DNA from: Primula veris
Lineage: Eukaryota; Streptophyta; Magnoliopsida; Ericales; Primulaceae
Assembly: GCA_963682055.1 (NCBI GenBank)
Contig: OY821747.1
Coordinates: 22,132,126-22,196,125, forward strand
DNA: 64,000 bases
Direction: 5' to 3'
Each line of letters begins with the position of its first letter. Position 1 is the stretch's first letter. Below are positions 47,883 through 60,261 of this stretch, in pieces. A program made the position numbers and the translations under genes. Under the pieces are notes generated by a model. It saw only the letters and a program-made list of their open reading frames with translations, did not search any database and was not told where the DNA came from.

Positions 47883-47978
47883 AGCTCCTCGTGAAACTTT
47901 CCAAGTTCCACCGCTGAACTAAATGAAGTGTCCCTCTGCATCGAGTTGATCTACTAAAATCAGATTCTTGGTCAACCT

Positions 47979-48317
47979 CTAAACATGTCTCACTTTCGTC
48001 ATCTTCCATACCGACCCATTTGGAATGCGAATCTTCACATCGCCCATTCCAACAACATCCAACGCTTCTCCGTCGGCTAGATACACTTTACCGAAATTAC
48101 CTGCACTGTAATTTTCGAATAAGTCCTTCTGAGGGGTCGTGTGAAATAATGCCCCAGAGTCTAGAATCCATGAGTCTATATTTCTCTGTACGAAAAACAA
48201 TAAAAAGGTATCCAAATCCTCGTCGATCGCAACAGTTGCCGCATGATCTCCGCCGCTTTCCTTCTTCGGTTGCTTGCACTCATGGGTGAAGTGCCCCATA
48301 CCCTGTCAGTTATAGCA
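47979..48317 (-). pseudogene. Copia zinc knuckle and protease
   Basis: GMGHFTHECKQPKK is the second half of the gag zinc knuckle, and WILDSGALFHTTP holds the protease active-site Asp-Ser-Gly. The first half of the knuckle reads CYN followed by TGA where a Cys is expected, so gag and protease are cut apart. Confidence 0.85.
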
Positions 48318-49046
48318 TCAGAGATTCTTCTTGTTTCGATCGCTATTTTTGCCACCTCGGCTTTGCCTCCTTCTACCTCTCAATTTTGAATGACCTCTTT
48401 CGTCCAATTTGTCCTTATCTCGGCATCTTGAACCGGTGTTCAATGTTTCTCCATCATTTGAGCTTTCACCCATATCTTGTCTCCTGAGTTCCTCGGTGAG
48501 TATTTGATCTCGGATGCCGTTATAAGTCAGTTTCTCCTTTCCAATTGAGTTGCTAACAACAGCACGCATGAACTCCCAACTATTCGGTAGAGAGGCTAGC
48601 AGTATTAGAGCTCTTACCTCATCTTCAAAAGTTATCTCGACCGCATCCAGCTGATTTATGGTGGTGATGAATTTGTTTACGTGGTTTGCAATAGGTGGGT
48701 TCTCTGCCATGCGTAGATTGAACAACGTACGCATGAGATGTACTTTGTTGTTTGCGGACGGTTTTTCGTACATGTCAGTGAGGACCTTCATCATCCTCAT
48801 CATCGTCGTCTCCTTTGCGACGTTGTGCGCCACGCTCCTAGATAGTGTCAGTCGGATCACTCCCAACACTTGTCGATCTAAGAGTTTCCACGCTTTCTCA
48901 GTGGTCGTGGTCGGCCTTTCTTCGAGAAGAAGTGGCTGATGTATCTTCCTCCCGTACAGATAGTCCTCTATTTGCATTCTCCATAATGCGAAGTCTTTTC
49001 CGTCTAACTTCTCGATCTCATGTGCACTCCTGTCTTCTTTCGCCAT
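48318..49046 (-). pseudogene. Copia gag
   Basis: 242 codons from an ATG at 49046. The start LDGKDFALWRMQIEDYLYGR and the motif LNLR/TLFNLRMAENPPIANHVN are typical of the Copia gag domain, ending in an Arg/Lys-rich tail before the knuckle. A TGA where Trp is common closes the frame. Confidence 0.88.
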
Positions 49047-49103
49047 TAATCTTCCTCCCGATTTTCGAACCTTGGTTCTGCAACCCCGTGCTCTGATACA
49101 ACT

Positions 49104-49457
49104 TGTTAGGAAATCGATGGACTAAAGAGAGGACAAGAATGTAAAGCGCATACACAATTTTATAACGGAGTTCACCCAACAATGGCTACGTCTCCGGACC
49201 GCTACACGTGGCGCTTATATATATATATTATAAGGAGGATTACAACGTAATGTAGTTTGATCACAAAGTTATGGTTCTCTTACAACTAGAACTCTCTCTT
49301 TACAATATTCTCACTCAAATATGTGATTCTGTGATTTTTAAAATACAAGATTAGTGGGGCATATATATAGAACTCATAGTAGATCTTATTAAAAAATTTA
49401 GTGATTTGAGATAATTAGTAAACCTAGTCAAAAGACATTTGGCTCCACAACTCAACA
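49104..49457 (-). repeat. 5' LTR of the Copia element
   Basis: 354 bp, homologous to 44589-44937 with many substitutions and a longer TA run. Confidence 0.93.
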
Positions 49458-49477
49458 AATCTAATTTACTAAAACTT

Positions 49478-49590
49478 CTGAGTTTGTTAAAAGAGACCTG
49501 GAATTCCATATGTTATAAAACTTACTGAGTTTGTTAAAAGAAAGCTGGAATTCCATATGTTATAAAATTTACTAAGTTTGTTAAAAGAAG
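49478..49590. repeat. 47-bp tandem repeat, about 2.4 copies
   Basis: CTGAGTTTGTTAAAAG starts at 49478 and 49525, with a variant CTAAGTTTG at 49572. Confidence 0.85.
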
Positions 49591-50191
49591 GATGATGTTT
49601 CACGTTTTCATTGCGCTCGTACTAGTTTGAAATGTGAACACGTTAGAAGTACTTTTGTAGTCGGCATTTGGCAACTTGGATTATACGTAATTTCGTATTT
49701 GCAACAGAACTTGCAACTCCCCTATAGCACGGGCTAATAATTCGTTAATACGCCTAAGATGCAACTGTGATCACGCCATCAGATTCATATTTTCCTGCAG
49801 TCTCATCTCCTGAATTTTATCAATTTGATTGTTGTAAGATTATATATTGCTTTACTTCTGTATGTTTCTACCATCTCTTTTTTTGCATAACAAAGATAAG
49901 TGCTGCCCTTCATGTGTATTCATCATTTTGTCACACTATATATAATTTCACACAACTTCATGATCTCAAAATTAAAAATGAAGCAAAAGAACTGATTAAC
50001 GAAGCAAGTTTGATGTGGAAAGCAATGAATAAAAATAAGACGCGTTATGAGACTCCACTTCATTTCTTTAAAAAAAACAAAATTCTATAACATCGGAAAG
50101 GAACTTTCCTCTTCTAAATCAGTAGAATCATATCAACTAAATGGAAATCATTGATTTTCCTTGAAATAGAATTAGTTCTCTGCGTGGTGTA
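49591..50191. other. Intergenic, 3' side of PSA3
   Basis: The open frame at 49767-50090 has no recognisable feature. This is likely 3' flanking sequence of the gene that ends at 50192. Confidence 0.5.
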
Positions 50192-51837
50192 TTAAGTTTT
50201 GGTTTGTTGTCTGAGAAATTCAAGATCCTTCATTTGAGCCTGTACAGCTTCTTTCGTATATTTCGTCTCTATGAAATTGACATTTTCACCCCCTTCGGCT
50301 ACTTTTTTAGCTTTAATGCTGATTAGCTTTTCTATTTCCTTCTCTCCAACCGAAGGAAAAACTGCAGTGAGAATAATACTAAGTAGTCTCTCATCATCTT
50401 CGTCCATAGGGTCTCTGCCAAAACAACATACGTATATAGCATCAAGAGCTTTCTCTACTCGGACCGCCATTGGAACAACTGGGGTAGGGATTCTAACCTT
50501 TGCTCGTTTCTGCATAGTCACCAATAGCAAAACGTTTGGTACATAGGTTTCTTAAACATGTAAAAAACACCATTCATTTAACATATTCTAACTCTGAATT
50601 CTCTTAGTCTGAAAATAAAAACTTGTTTCCTGTTTAGAATGAAAAGTACCAGTAGCTCTTAGGGAACTAAGACAAACTAAATAAGTTAATTAGGATAGCA
50701 CCTTAAATATATCGATTTGCTTGAGATAATAACATGATATGGGTATAACAGTAATATATACATGAAATAGATGAATGAACTAACCTCGTTAGCTTCTTTT
50801 ATCAAGGAAAGAAAAGTCTCCTCTTCAAATTCAATATCATCCGATAAACGAAGTCTTGCAACACCCTCCAAGATCTCCTCAGATTTCAGCAGACCCGCAC
50901 CAACTGCAGCTAACCAGCAGCATAACAATACATACAATGGCTCCCCTTCCTATGGAAAAAAAAGTCCAATATTAAGTTATCCCCATGATAAGCTTGTTAA
51001 ATACTTGGTACTTAGTATATATTTCCAGACAAATACCAATTTCAAGAAAACTTAATTTCCAATCCAAGCACAACGATGTGACTATTGATTATCTATTTCA
51101 AACTCTATTGGAATGTGTGTGAAGGAAAAGTGCTAAAAGAAGCCGTGACTAGCATAACAATCGCATATCCAGTAAATTGAATATAACATTTTAATAAAAT
51201 AATCTTCAGAAGTATACAAACGAGATAAGTCGATCATTGTGTACCTTTCCCCTTCGTTCTTTAAACTTGTAAAAGGCTCTAGAATCATTAACAGGACACT
51301 TTTTCCCCACTCTCCTTCTAAACTCTATGTTAGCACCTCATATATATACTATCAAAAAGTGAATCATATTTAATACTAGCCTCTCTAATTTCTGCCACCC
51401 GACTTAACTAAGCTAAACTTAGGTTTCCTCTCAAAAATCAAGAATCAAAAATGAAAACGAAACAAAAGAAATAATTTGTTGATGCTTGTTAATACCTTTC
51501 CCCTTCGTTCTTGAAACTCGTAAAAAGCTCTAGAATCATTAACAGAACACTTCTTCCCCACTCTCCTTCTAAACTCTGCAAAGTCTATCGTATCGCCACC
51601 TAACCCACCTTCATCACTAACGATACGGGCAAGAAGCCCAACAACAGGTAACGAACCGATAACTTTCCTGACAAAACCTGATAAGGTACTTGAATCTTCC
51701 GTATAAGACTTAACTTGAAGGACAAAAACATGTTTGTTCGGGTTAACGGTGGGGCGGTGGTTACGGAGAGAGAGTAGAGAGGGGAAAGTTGGTTTGCAGG
51801 AAGTGTATATGGTGGTGGTGTTGAGGCATGATGCCAT
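50192..51837 (-). CDS. PSA3: Photosystem I assembly factor PSA3, chloroplast
   Basis: Three exons on the minus strand: 51837-51496, 50949-50785 and 50509-50192 (825 nt, 274 residues), with GT-AG introns in phase 0. Residues 1 to about 45 are Ser/Thr-rich and basic, a chloroplast transit peptide (MASCLNTTTIYTSCKPTF). The mature part contains PVVGLLARIVSDEGG, DFAEFRRRVGKKCSVNDSRA, YVLLCCWLAAVGAGLLKSEE and VEKALDAIYVCCFGRDP, as in Arabidopsis PSA3 (At3g55250). That protein acts on the thylakoid surface with PYG7 in assembling the stromal ridge of photosystem I. An ATG 90 bases upstream (51927) is in frame, but adds an acidic, non-transit-like stretch. The intron after exon 1 holds a partial copy of that exon. 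Confidence 0.88.
51245..51324 (-). repeat. Partial duplicate of PSA3 exon 1 inside its intron
   Basis: On the minus strand it reads FRRRVGKKCPVNDSRAFYKF in the exon-1 frame and ends GGGGAAAG|GTAC like the true donor at 51496. Upstream is AACATAG|AG, a possible acceptor. The 80-base piece is not a multiple of three. Confidence 0.85.
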
Positions 51838-51927
51838 GGTTTTGTTTTCTAGAGGGGGAGTGAGAAAGTTGGGGGGAGAATTCTTGGCCTCTTGGTTTTT
51901 ATCTGGGAAATGAGTTGATTTGGCCAT

Positions 51928-53525
51928 ATTGGGATTCTTGGGGAAATAAAAAAAGAATAAGGAAAAATAAGATTATCAAAGTTTGCAAATAAGATTAAAA
52001 AAAATCTTTCACAAAAAAAAAAAAACTAAACAAAGTTTATATGTCAAGTGTCAACGAATTATATAAAAAGAAAAAGAAATCTATGCTACAATTATTTAGC
52101 AAAATGCAATGTAAGATAGCTTCGTAGTAAAAAACACTCTATTAAAAACTTAAAAAAAATGTTTTTTTGCTTTTTAAACCGCTAAAGCTTTGCTTTCTGC
52201 GTTTTTAGCGCAACTCTTGCAATAATGTTTTAGCTAAGTTTTCGCTTTTTAAAACACGGATGTTAACACAGTAATTTGTGTTAAAAAAATATATGTTTTA
52301 TTTATTTGCTTATTTATTTTCAAAGATGGTGGGAGATTGGAGTTGGTACATAGTATCGGCAATTTATAAAATCACATAACTTGGTATCCCAAAAAACAGT
52401 TAACGACACGTAAAATTTTCATTTTGAAATTGGTGTTGAAATTGGGGATAAACGAAGACCTGATGATATGGATCTAGCAAGAAGACTACACTAAAATCTG
52501 ATGCATCATTACTTAAACCTTGCCCAATTTGATTGCTACATAGAAGTTAGAACAACTCACACACTCGCGACACTCGCAACACACGCTAAATAATAACTAA
52601 AAAAATATACATATACCCGTCTATCGCAGGGGGGGCATGGAGTCTGTGGACTAGAAGATTGCGTTTTCCAAAATTATAGCAACATCTCTTGATCATAAAC
52701 AAGAGAAACAAAAATAATTAATTTGTTTGAAATATGTAATGTTGTTAAGGAATTTTTTTCGTGGCAAGACTGGTGTATCACTTGCGTCTCTATGCATCTC
52801 ATGATGAAGATCTCTCTCTTTTTCCATTTAAAAATCTGAATACCGGATTATTTGATTGTGTAGTTATTGACTGTAATTTGTTATTGTTTGTTACTCGTGG
52901 TAATGATTTGGCTATCTTAGTTTAATGATACTACATGGATCAAAAGCTTCATGTTTCTGGGTTTACTAATGCACAACTAGACGTAGTTATCTTTTGTACA
53001 ATCGTTTTAATTAGAGAAGGGGTTCAATCCAAGTTCGCCTTTCTGTGGTACACGACTACACCTATTTGAACTTTCCCCAGATACCAGGCTAACGGCATCC
53101 TTGTAATTTACTAAGTCTTCAAATGTATCCCGCGTTTACCCAGCATTTGTTTAGTTGTCGAATTAGCTCTAGTTTTCGCTTAGAAGTTGTGATGCTTTGC
53201 CGATCAGCTTGAAATAGTCTTTATTGTTTTCTTGGCTGAAAATGTTATAAGTTTAAGTTGGATACTCTCAGATATACCAAGATTCTTTCAAAAAAAACAA
53301 CCCACTTTTACCTACTTATAAGAATCCTACTTTTTAGAAACTAATAGAATCGGACTTGCACAGTAAAATAAGTTGCCCATTATAAGAAACAATCATACAT
53401 GCTCGAGTTCAAAATCCAAATGTAATAGATCATCACACGATAAACAACGGAACAATTTCTCTCTTGCACAAGAATTAAGGGAACACATACTCACATTTTA
53501 GAGGGGGAGAGAGGGAAAGATCATA
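51928..53525. other. Intergenic between PSA3 and CYP38
   Basis: AT-rich, no open frame of note. It should contain the PSA3 promoter and the CYP38 3' end. An inverted-looking AAAACGC / GCGTTTTT pair near 52140-52260 may mark a short repeat. Confidence 0.5.
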
Positions 53526-56500
53526 CTAGCCAACAATCTTGTAGCTTGGGTTAACAAGATTATCCAAACCAGAGACTACTTGAACAGATTCTATAACATC
53601 TCCAACCTTAACATCTGCCAAAAAATCCTCATTTTCGGTGACATAACCAAACACTGCATATCGGCCATCTAAAATGTTGGAGTTACTTGGAGTTAATTCG
53701 CTTTCTTTTAATAGCCAGAACACTTGGCTTGAACCGGAATTGTTATCAAACTCCTGTACATTAAACAGTTAAAACCGGTGAGAATTCGCTTTCTTTTAAT
53801 AGCCAGAACACTTGGCTTGAACCGGAATTGTTATCAAACTCCTGTACATTAAACAGTTAAAACCGGTGATTTTCTCAACGGAGCTAATAGAAGGCTTAAT
53901 TGGTCTAAGCTTTTAAGCTTGGTTGTATTAGTATTTTTTCGATCATCTTAAAAGGCAGGGTTTTTACTAACCACCCTAAAATCTTAAGATGGAAAAAGCA
54001 GCTTCTTATCGCAGCTTTGTTGGTTGCAGCTTTCAAACAAATAAGCTGATTTTTTTGTGATTTAGAGAAGAGCTAAATTTATTTAGCTTCAAGTTTCGAG
54101 CTTTTTAAGCTGAAAAACCAGGAAAACTCATGATTCAAGCTGATAAATCAAATGTAGTACATCTCCTTCTAAAAAAACCTGAGCCTAAAAGCTACAACCA
54201 AATAAAACCTAAGTCACAAAACAAATAACTTATTTGCTTAAAAGCTGTAGTGAAACAAGCACATACTAGTAATCATAAAACAAAGATAATTCTCACCTCT
54301 CTAGCCATAGCCATTGTTCCAAACGCATTGAAAGGAAGCTTTGTTTGAGCTTTGTAAAGACCAAGCTCCTGAATAATAAAAATGTCCATATTTATTTCAA
54401 CCCAAAAACCACATATATGAACAGGAGAGTGAAAATAGAAAATATTAGTAAACTACTTACTTCCAAAGTTTCTCCATAGACGGGTGCTTTATCACCAACC
54501 ACCATTATTTCTAACGGTATTGTACGAGTTTTCTCAGTACTGGGGTCGATAAAACCTTCTGCTGGACCCTCTGGATCTCCGGTTTGAACCACAAATCCAT
54601 CAGCTACAACAAAATACAACAAGGATAATTCAGAACAAAATTCATATCCTAAGCATTGTATTCGATATAATTATATATGATAAGACTACACATGAAAGCA
54701 CCCTTATATGAATTCATTCAACAGTTGATCTGGTGGAACCACTAATCTCTCATTATATATTGTAGTGCTGAAGTAGCAGCTTCTGTATAAAAATTGTACT
54801 TGGGGTGTGAACCATTTCCCTGGAATTGTATTTATTATAAGGAGTGGAATGAGTACAAAACCATTTTTATATCTAAGTTGATTAGTTAAACCAAGGATCT
54901 GAGTCGTTCATAACATTAAAATCAAGAGCCGATATAAAATCCGAAAACTTTTAATCATCTCAGCCCATGACTTATAATTTATCGGCATCTTGAGATCTTT
55001 TATGAAAACTTCCGGGTCAAAATAAGTGCCCATTGGCCGTGTTCCAGACCCAGTAGGGCCGTAGGCCAGTACACATACACACACATAGACACACAATAAA
55101 GGGATTGTTGAAGAAACATCAATGTGTATGTGCATAACTATGAGGTAGAAGAAATGCATTTTATTTGTGTTTCTTTAATAACGAATCGGTCAATGCTTAC
55201 ACATGCCAAGTAGACTATAGATATACATAATTAAACGAGTATCAACAAATAGGGCTCTCCTCATTGTAGTTTTACACAAAGAAGTGAGATATTAGGGATT
55301 AAGAAAAGTTTAGGTTCATACAGCTAAAAGATTCTAGCTTTCCCAGACCAAAAACCAGACAAGCTCATGTTTGTAAGATAGTGAACCATCTAGAGTCTAA
55401 AATGAGCTCATAAACTGCAACGAAACAACGTTATAATAACTCCAAGCAATATATCTATACCTCGTTGGATTTCCATGCCATCATAAAAATGCCTTTCCAC
55501 CAAATCAACGAAATTTCCAGCAGTAACCGGAGCATTATATCCATCTAGAACGATATGAAAAACGCACTCCTCAACATTGGGGTTATCTTTAATCTTGACC
55601 TTCATGTCCACAGAAGCTCTTCCTTTTAAAAGAGGCATGGCTCGATATTCTTCCGGTACTTCGTATGGAAAACCATCTACCATATCCTCTTCTACTCTGC
55701 GAAAACCCAATGCCACCCACGAAGATCTCAGCTGCAGTCAATCAAAAAGCAGTATAAATGAGCAAAAAAGTTTTATCTAGTCCTTTCCTATCCCTAGTTT
55801 TAAAACACATTATCCTACATCTGGGAGAAACGAGATCATTCAACTAACAACTCAATCCCTAAAAGTTGAGGAAAACACACAAAAAAGGTGAGTAAACTTA
55901 GCCTGGTCATAAGAGAAACTGAGATCACTCAATAAAAAACACATTGCCCAAAAAAATGACAAAAAAAGTTTTATCCAGTCCTTTCCTATCCCTAGTTTTA
56001 AAACACATTATCCTACTTCTGGGAGAAACGAGATCATTCAACTAACAACTCAATCCCTAAAAGTTGAGGAAAACACACAAAAAAGGTGAGTAAACTTAGC
56101 CCTATGTCTTCAGTACATAGTCATAAGAGAAACTGAGATCACTCAATAAAAAACACATTGCCCAAAAAAATGGTACAGAATGCTAGTCAATCTAGCCCTG
56201 GTTTCTGGACACATGGTCATGCTTCTGAGGGAAGCTGTGATTATTCGACTAGCAATCTATTACCCAAAAGTTGAAGAAAACATAAACAATGCAAGTCACT
56301 TTGGATAACCTGATATCTACGCATTTTCATAGCAATAGCCACTTGAGACCCCATTTTTCATCAACAAGAACTAGTTCTGAGACAAACTCAAGCAGTCATT
56401 TCATTAAAACCATAATTTACTATGATGATGCCATATACTCCTATATTAGAAAAGTTATGAAACTCTGCGAGTTCTTTCCTAGTCCTAGCTCTAGAACACA

Positions 56501-59500
56501 TGGTCAAATCTCTGAGTGAAACTGAGCATTTTGCTAATAATCCATTGCCCAAAGTTGAAGAAAAAGACGAAAAACGAAAGCCAACTCAGATACTCCGGTA
56601 CTAAATATAACATTTTAGTAGCAATAGCAATTTATAACGAGGCAGGTGCCTTAGATTAGACGAAGAATAGCCATTTATAATCCCATTTCTCATTTTTCAA
56701 ACAACAAAACTAAGAGAAACTACTCTTTCACTTAATGAGCAAAGTTTTCTCTCGATGAGACTCTACAAGACTTATCCTAGCACTAGATTGAGAGCCATTT
56801 AACACTTCTGAGAGAAACTGAGATCAATCAACTAACAAACACAACCCATTGCTCAAAAGTAGGGGATAAAAAAATGTATATATTGCAGCAGCTGCCCTTT
56901 GCATTTCTCATTCGCAAGCAATAATTCTTAGAAACTTCGATCATTTCACTAAAGTATGTTGATATGTTCTGAATATCTGATGACACAACATTTACAAGGG
57001 GTTTGAACAACTGATTACAAAGTCATTTCCCTTTTTACTGATTACAATAACGAGAATCAATGATTTGATATCTCCAGCAACAAGTAAACCTGGCCTCTTC
57101 CACAAGTGAATCACTTCCTATCTAAACCAATGCCCGGGATTGCAATGATAACAGTATGTTTCCATATTCTATATATCTAATAGTCTAAATTTTGGAGCTT
57201 AATTAGCATGAAAGCATTAGAATTTAGTAAATTCTTACCCTCCGACGTAATTCAGAAGCTCTTTCTGTTTACGTGCTACAGCATCTCGGTTCCTATCTTC
57301 CACGATATTTTGTAAGTCATCCATTCCAGCTTCAAGCTTGTCAAGCAATTCAATTGCATGGTCTTTCTTCGACTCGGCTAATCCCGAAATAATGAGACTT
57401 TTCCCTTGCTTGAGTGTCCGTGATGCCTGCCTCACATTCTTAAAACCATACAAAAAAATATCTCTTAATACTCATTCGACAAATTAAATTTATTAGTTCA
57501 TAAGAATTAATGATTTGAGAGCAATTTTTATAACACGAAAGCCTAATGCATCCTCTTTACAGTAGTTTCAAAAAAACCCAGTAGCTTTTGTGTGAAAAAC
57601 ATGAGTTTTGTGTAGAGGTATATTTAGAACCATAGAGATACCTATTTAGCTAAAACAACATTTTCATTTTTCATATTCATAAAGTTCAAATTCAGAAGTA
57701 ATAAAACATAAATCTGAATAAAAAATACAGAAAAAAAACAAAATCTAAGGTTTGTAAATGAACTTTAAATAAGAAACACCATTGTGTACTGCTCATAAAA
57801 GAGTTTGTATCAGGCTTTCGTTATTTACTCATTAAAGACAAAAAAAATATAGAATTATGCTTACAATTGTTGAGAAATTAGCAAAGCTTAAGGTTTTTAT
57901 GTTCTGGAGCTTAGTTGCACGAAACGGGTGCGTGGGTGGGAATGGGAGCGGGTGTACAGGAGCGGACGATTACAAAAGTGCGGGAGCGTCTAGAGAAACT
58001 TATTATTTATTTATATATTTTATGTCTTATACTTAGACAAATATAACTTTATCTTGAACAATATAACACTTAATTTGATCTTGAGCAATACTTACCGTAT
58101 AAGATTTGATTTAATCTTGAGCACTCATTCTCTTATGGGTTGTATTGTTTATCGGATATTAGAAATATATACACAATGTCTCATTTACTTTGTCTCCCTT
58201 TACTTCAATTGTAAATCAAATAAGCTAAGAATCCTTTGATTCTTCTTTATCTTTCTTCAACATAAGTGTCACACTTTGAATTCACACTTAATTAACCCAA
58301 AGACCTTTTCCAACACCGGTACGGGTTCCAGTCTGTTGGGTGCGCGTTCCCGGCGTCCGGAGCATGGAACGCGTTCCCGACGCCGGAGCGGTACCTATGT
58401 TGGAGTACCCTGCAACTAAGTTCTGGAGTGCAAAAAGCATGATCAACACGTAAAAGTGTAATATTTGAGATTTTCAGCAGATATAGCACATACTTTTAAC
58501 TCTATGACGGTAAACGAATTTTAAAGCGCCTTGAAGCGTGTTTTCCAAATATTGTTTAAATGTAATGATGGATAGCTCACTCTTTCAACTGAATCAAGTG
58601 CCTTAACCCCAGAGATCTTGAGACTATCGGTGATATCTTCGAGTGGTTTTTGAACCTCTCTTATTGCTTTATTATCGATAGGTAAAGCGTATCTAAGCAA
58701 TGCCCCTGGGTCCTTAATTGGTGGCCCTGAGATTAAAACGGCTAAATCTGGAAATGCCAAATTTGCTGCATTTGCATTGTTAGACCAACCCATGTTAGGT
58801 ACTCCGGTTAATAATCCGGCAGCCAACGCTATTGAAATTGCACATTCTTTCAGGGGAAACAATCTATTTTTCTGCAAAAAATGGATAATCACACCGAATG
58901 AGATAATTACTTAAAGGTTCAATTGTATATATAATCGAAAGGACATATATCTACTAAGGACACCGAGAATGCTTAGCTGATCAAAACTCACCTTTTTCTC
59001 TTTATAAGGTTATTCAAATACACAGATGAAATTTCACATATTCCATTTCTTCAACTGTTAAAAAAATAAACAGGCAAGCAATTTCTGTTCTTGTTTGGTT
59101 GCAGCTAGTAAGCAAAATTTATTTTTTTTCCTGATTAAACTTTTTCTCGAGAAAATTTAGATTAGCTCAACTTAAAAGATTGGAACTAATGCAATGAAAC
59201 TTAAAAGCAAAGAAGCAACAAAATAATCCTAACATCACTACTTTTTGGCCTACATATGAATTAATCACAATCTAGTAATCTACTAGATAATTCAATAAAA
59301 TTTCAAAAAGTAAATGTATTGACGATGTCTTATTATTTCGAAAAAAAATGTCAAACTTTTTTATTCTGATTAAGTTTCCAGTTGCCAATAAACAAAATTT
59401 CACATTTTCCACTTCTTCAACTATTATACTAATGTAACAATTCATGTGCTTTTTTGGTTGCATCTTCTAAACATAAAAGAAGATGCAACTTAAAAGCAAA

Positions 59501-60261
59501 GAAGCATTAAAACCCTACTATCACAATTTTGTCATCCTTATCAATAACAACAATTTGTTACATAATTCAACAAAAACTCAATGTTTTAAAAAAAATTAAG
59601 AAACATTAACATTGTAGTAAAAAAAAAAAACTCTATGCTACTCCAAAAACCTCTAATTGCAAAAAACTACTAGAAAATAACAAATACATTTTTTTACACT
59701 AATTAGCTACCAACCAAACATATAAAGCAACTACAATTTTTGAAAATAACCAACAAAATCCTAGTATCACATTTTGACTTACTTATCAATATAGAACAAT
59801 TTATTAGATAATTCAAAAAAAACTCAAAAGTTTAGAAAAAACTAAGAAACATTAACATTGTAGTCATAAATACTCAATGCCACTCCAAAAACTTCTAAAT
59901 ACACAAAACTGTTAGAAAATAACACTGTTTAAAAAACGCGCTTCGTAGTAAAAAAAAACTCAATTTGAAGATCGCTAAAAAAGCTTAAAAAATATCGCTT
60001 TTTTCTGATTTTTATGCTATTAGAGTAGCTGTTGCAAAAACGCTTTAAGACTGAAAAATTACAATAGTTTTTTTACCAAGGAAATATAAAGCAATTAAAT
60101 TCGTTTTAAACAAAAAAAAATACCCTGTGAGGATTATCGGAAAAGCACGGGGGTCTAATTCGGGAAAACGCGGTGTTTTTGGTCAAATTTGTGGTTAAAT
60201 TGGGGAAAATAAACTTGGAAGTGGAAGAGAGACAAGTAGAAGAAGAAATAATAGCTGCCAT
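53526..60261 (-). CDS. CYP38: Cyclophilin CYP38 / TLP40, thylakoid lumen
   Basis: Seven exons on the minus strand: 60261-60124, 58871-58581, 57438-57239, 55696-55461, 54603-54461, 54368-54297 and 53753-53526 (1308 nt, 435 residues). Residues 1-46 are a Ser/Thr-rich chloroplast transit peptide. Residues 57-71 form a hydrophobic lumen-targeting segment ending near ANA|A (81/82). The N-terminal helical domain has [20 protein letters not shown] and [15 protein letters not shown]. The cyclophilin domain includes [47 protein letters not shown] and [20 protein letters not shown]. Length matches Arabidopsis CYP38, which lacks strong isomerase activity and is needed for photosystem II assembly and repair. 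The last exon's acceptor region is duplicated. Confidence 0.93.
53696..53869. repeat. 88-bp tandem duplication across the CYP38 last-exon acceptor
   Basis: The copies at 53696-53783 and 53784-53869 are identical over 86 bases. Each holds the acceptor TGTACAG and the first ~58 coding bases of the last exon (minus strand). The copy at lower coordinates continues into the rest of the exon. Confidence 0.93.
55764..56560. repeat. About 200-bp degenerate tandem repeats in CYP38 intron 3
   Basis: Two close copies start at about 55764 and 55963 (GTTTTAT(C)(T/C)AGTCCTTTCC). Diverged units follow around 56190 and 56465 that keep AACACAT(G)GTC...GAGAAACTGAG...TTGCCCAAAAGTTGA. Non-coding. Confidence 0.75.
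57910..58420. mobile_element. hAT-like MITE in CYP38 intron 2
   Basis: 511 bp with perfect 10-bp inverted ends CTTAGTTGCA / TGCAACTAAG and a perfect 8-bp target duplication TTCTGGAG at 57902-57909 and 58421-58428. An 8-bp duplication is the hAT hallmark. The outer parts are unusually GC-rich for this region (GGGAGCGGG, CCGGCGTCCGGAGC, CCCGACGCCGGAGCGG). No transposase is encoded. Confidence 0.88.
58872..60123. other. CYP38 intron 1
   Basis: 1252 bp, AT-rich, with loosely repeated segments such as CA(C/T)TTCTTCAACT(G/A)TTA (about 59046 and 59412) and TTTTTGGTTGCA-type text. No gene is seen in it. Confidence 0.6.

Larger units (their letters stand above)
44589..49457 (-). mobile_element. Full-length but inactive Ty1/Copia retrotransposon
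   Basis: LTRs are at 49104-49457 (5') and 44589-44937 (3'). The target duplication AATCT is at 44584-44588 and 49458-49462. The priming site (gctctgataca, one base altered) is at 49090-49100, and the polypurine tract (minus CCCCAAGTGGGAGAT) is at 44938-44952. Minus-strand order is gag, protease, integrase, reverse transcriptase, RNase H, the Copia order. Many stops and frame breaks have accumulated, and the LTRs differ at many sites, so this is an old insertion. Confidence 0.95.

Noticed and set aside
51838..51927. Upstream in-frame ATG of PSA3
   Set aside because: It would prepend an acidic stretch before a good transit peptide; the second ATG is favoured, though not proven.
58292..58489. 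Arg/Pro-rich frame in CYP38 intron 2
   Set aside because: It lies in the GC-rich end of the hAT-like MITE and has no domain.
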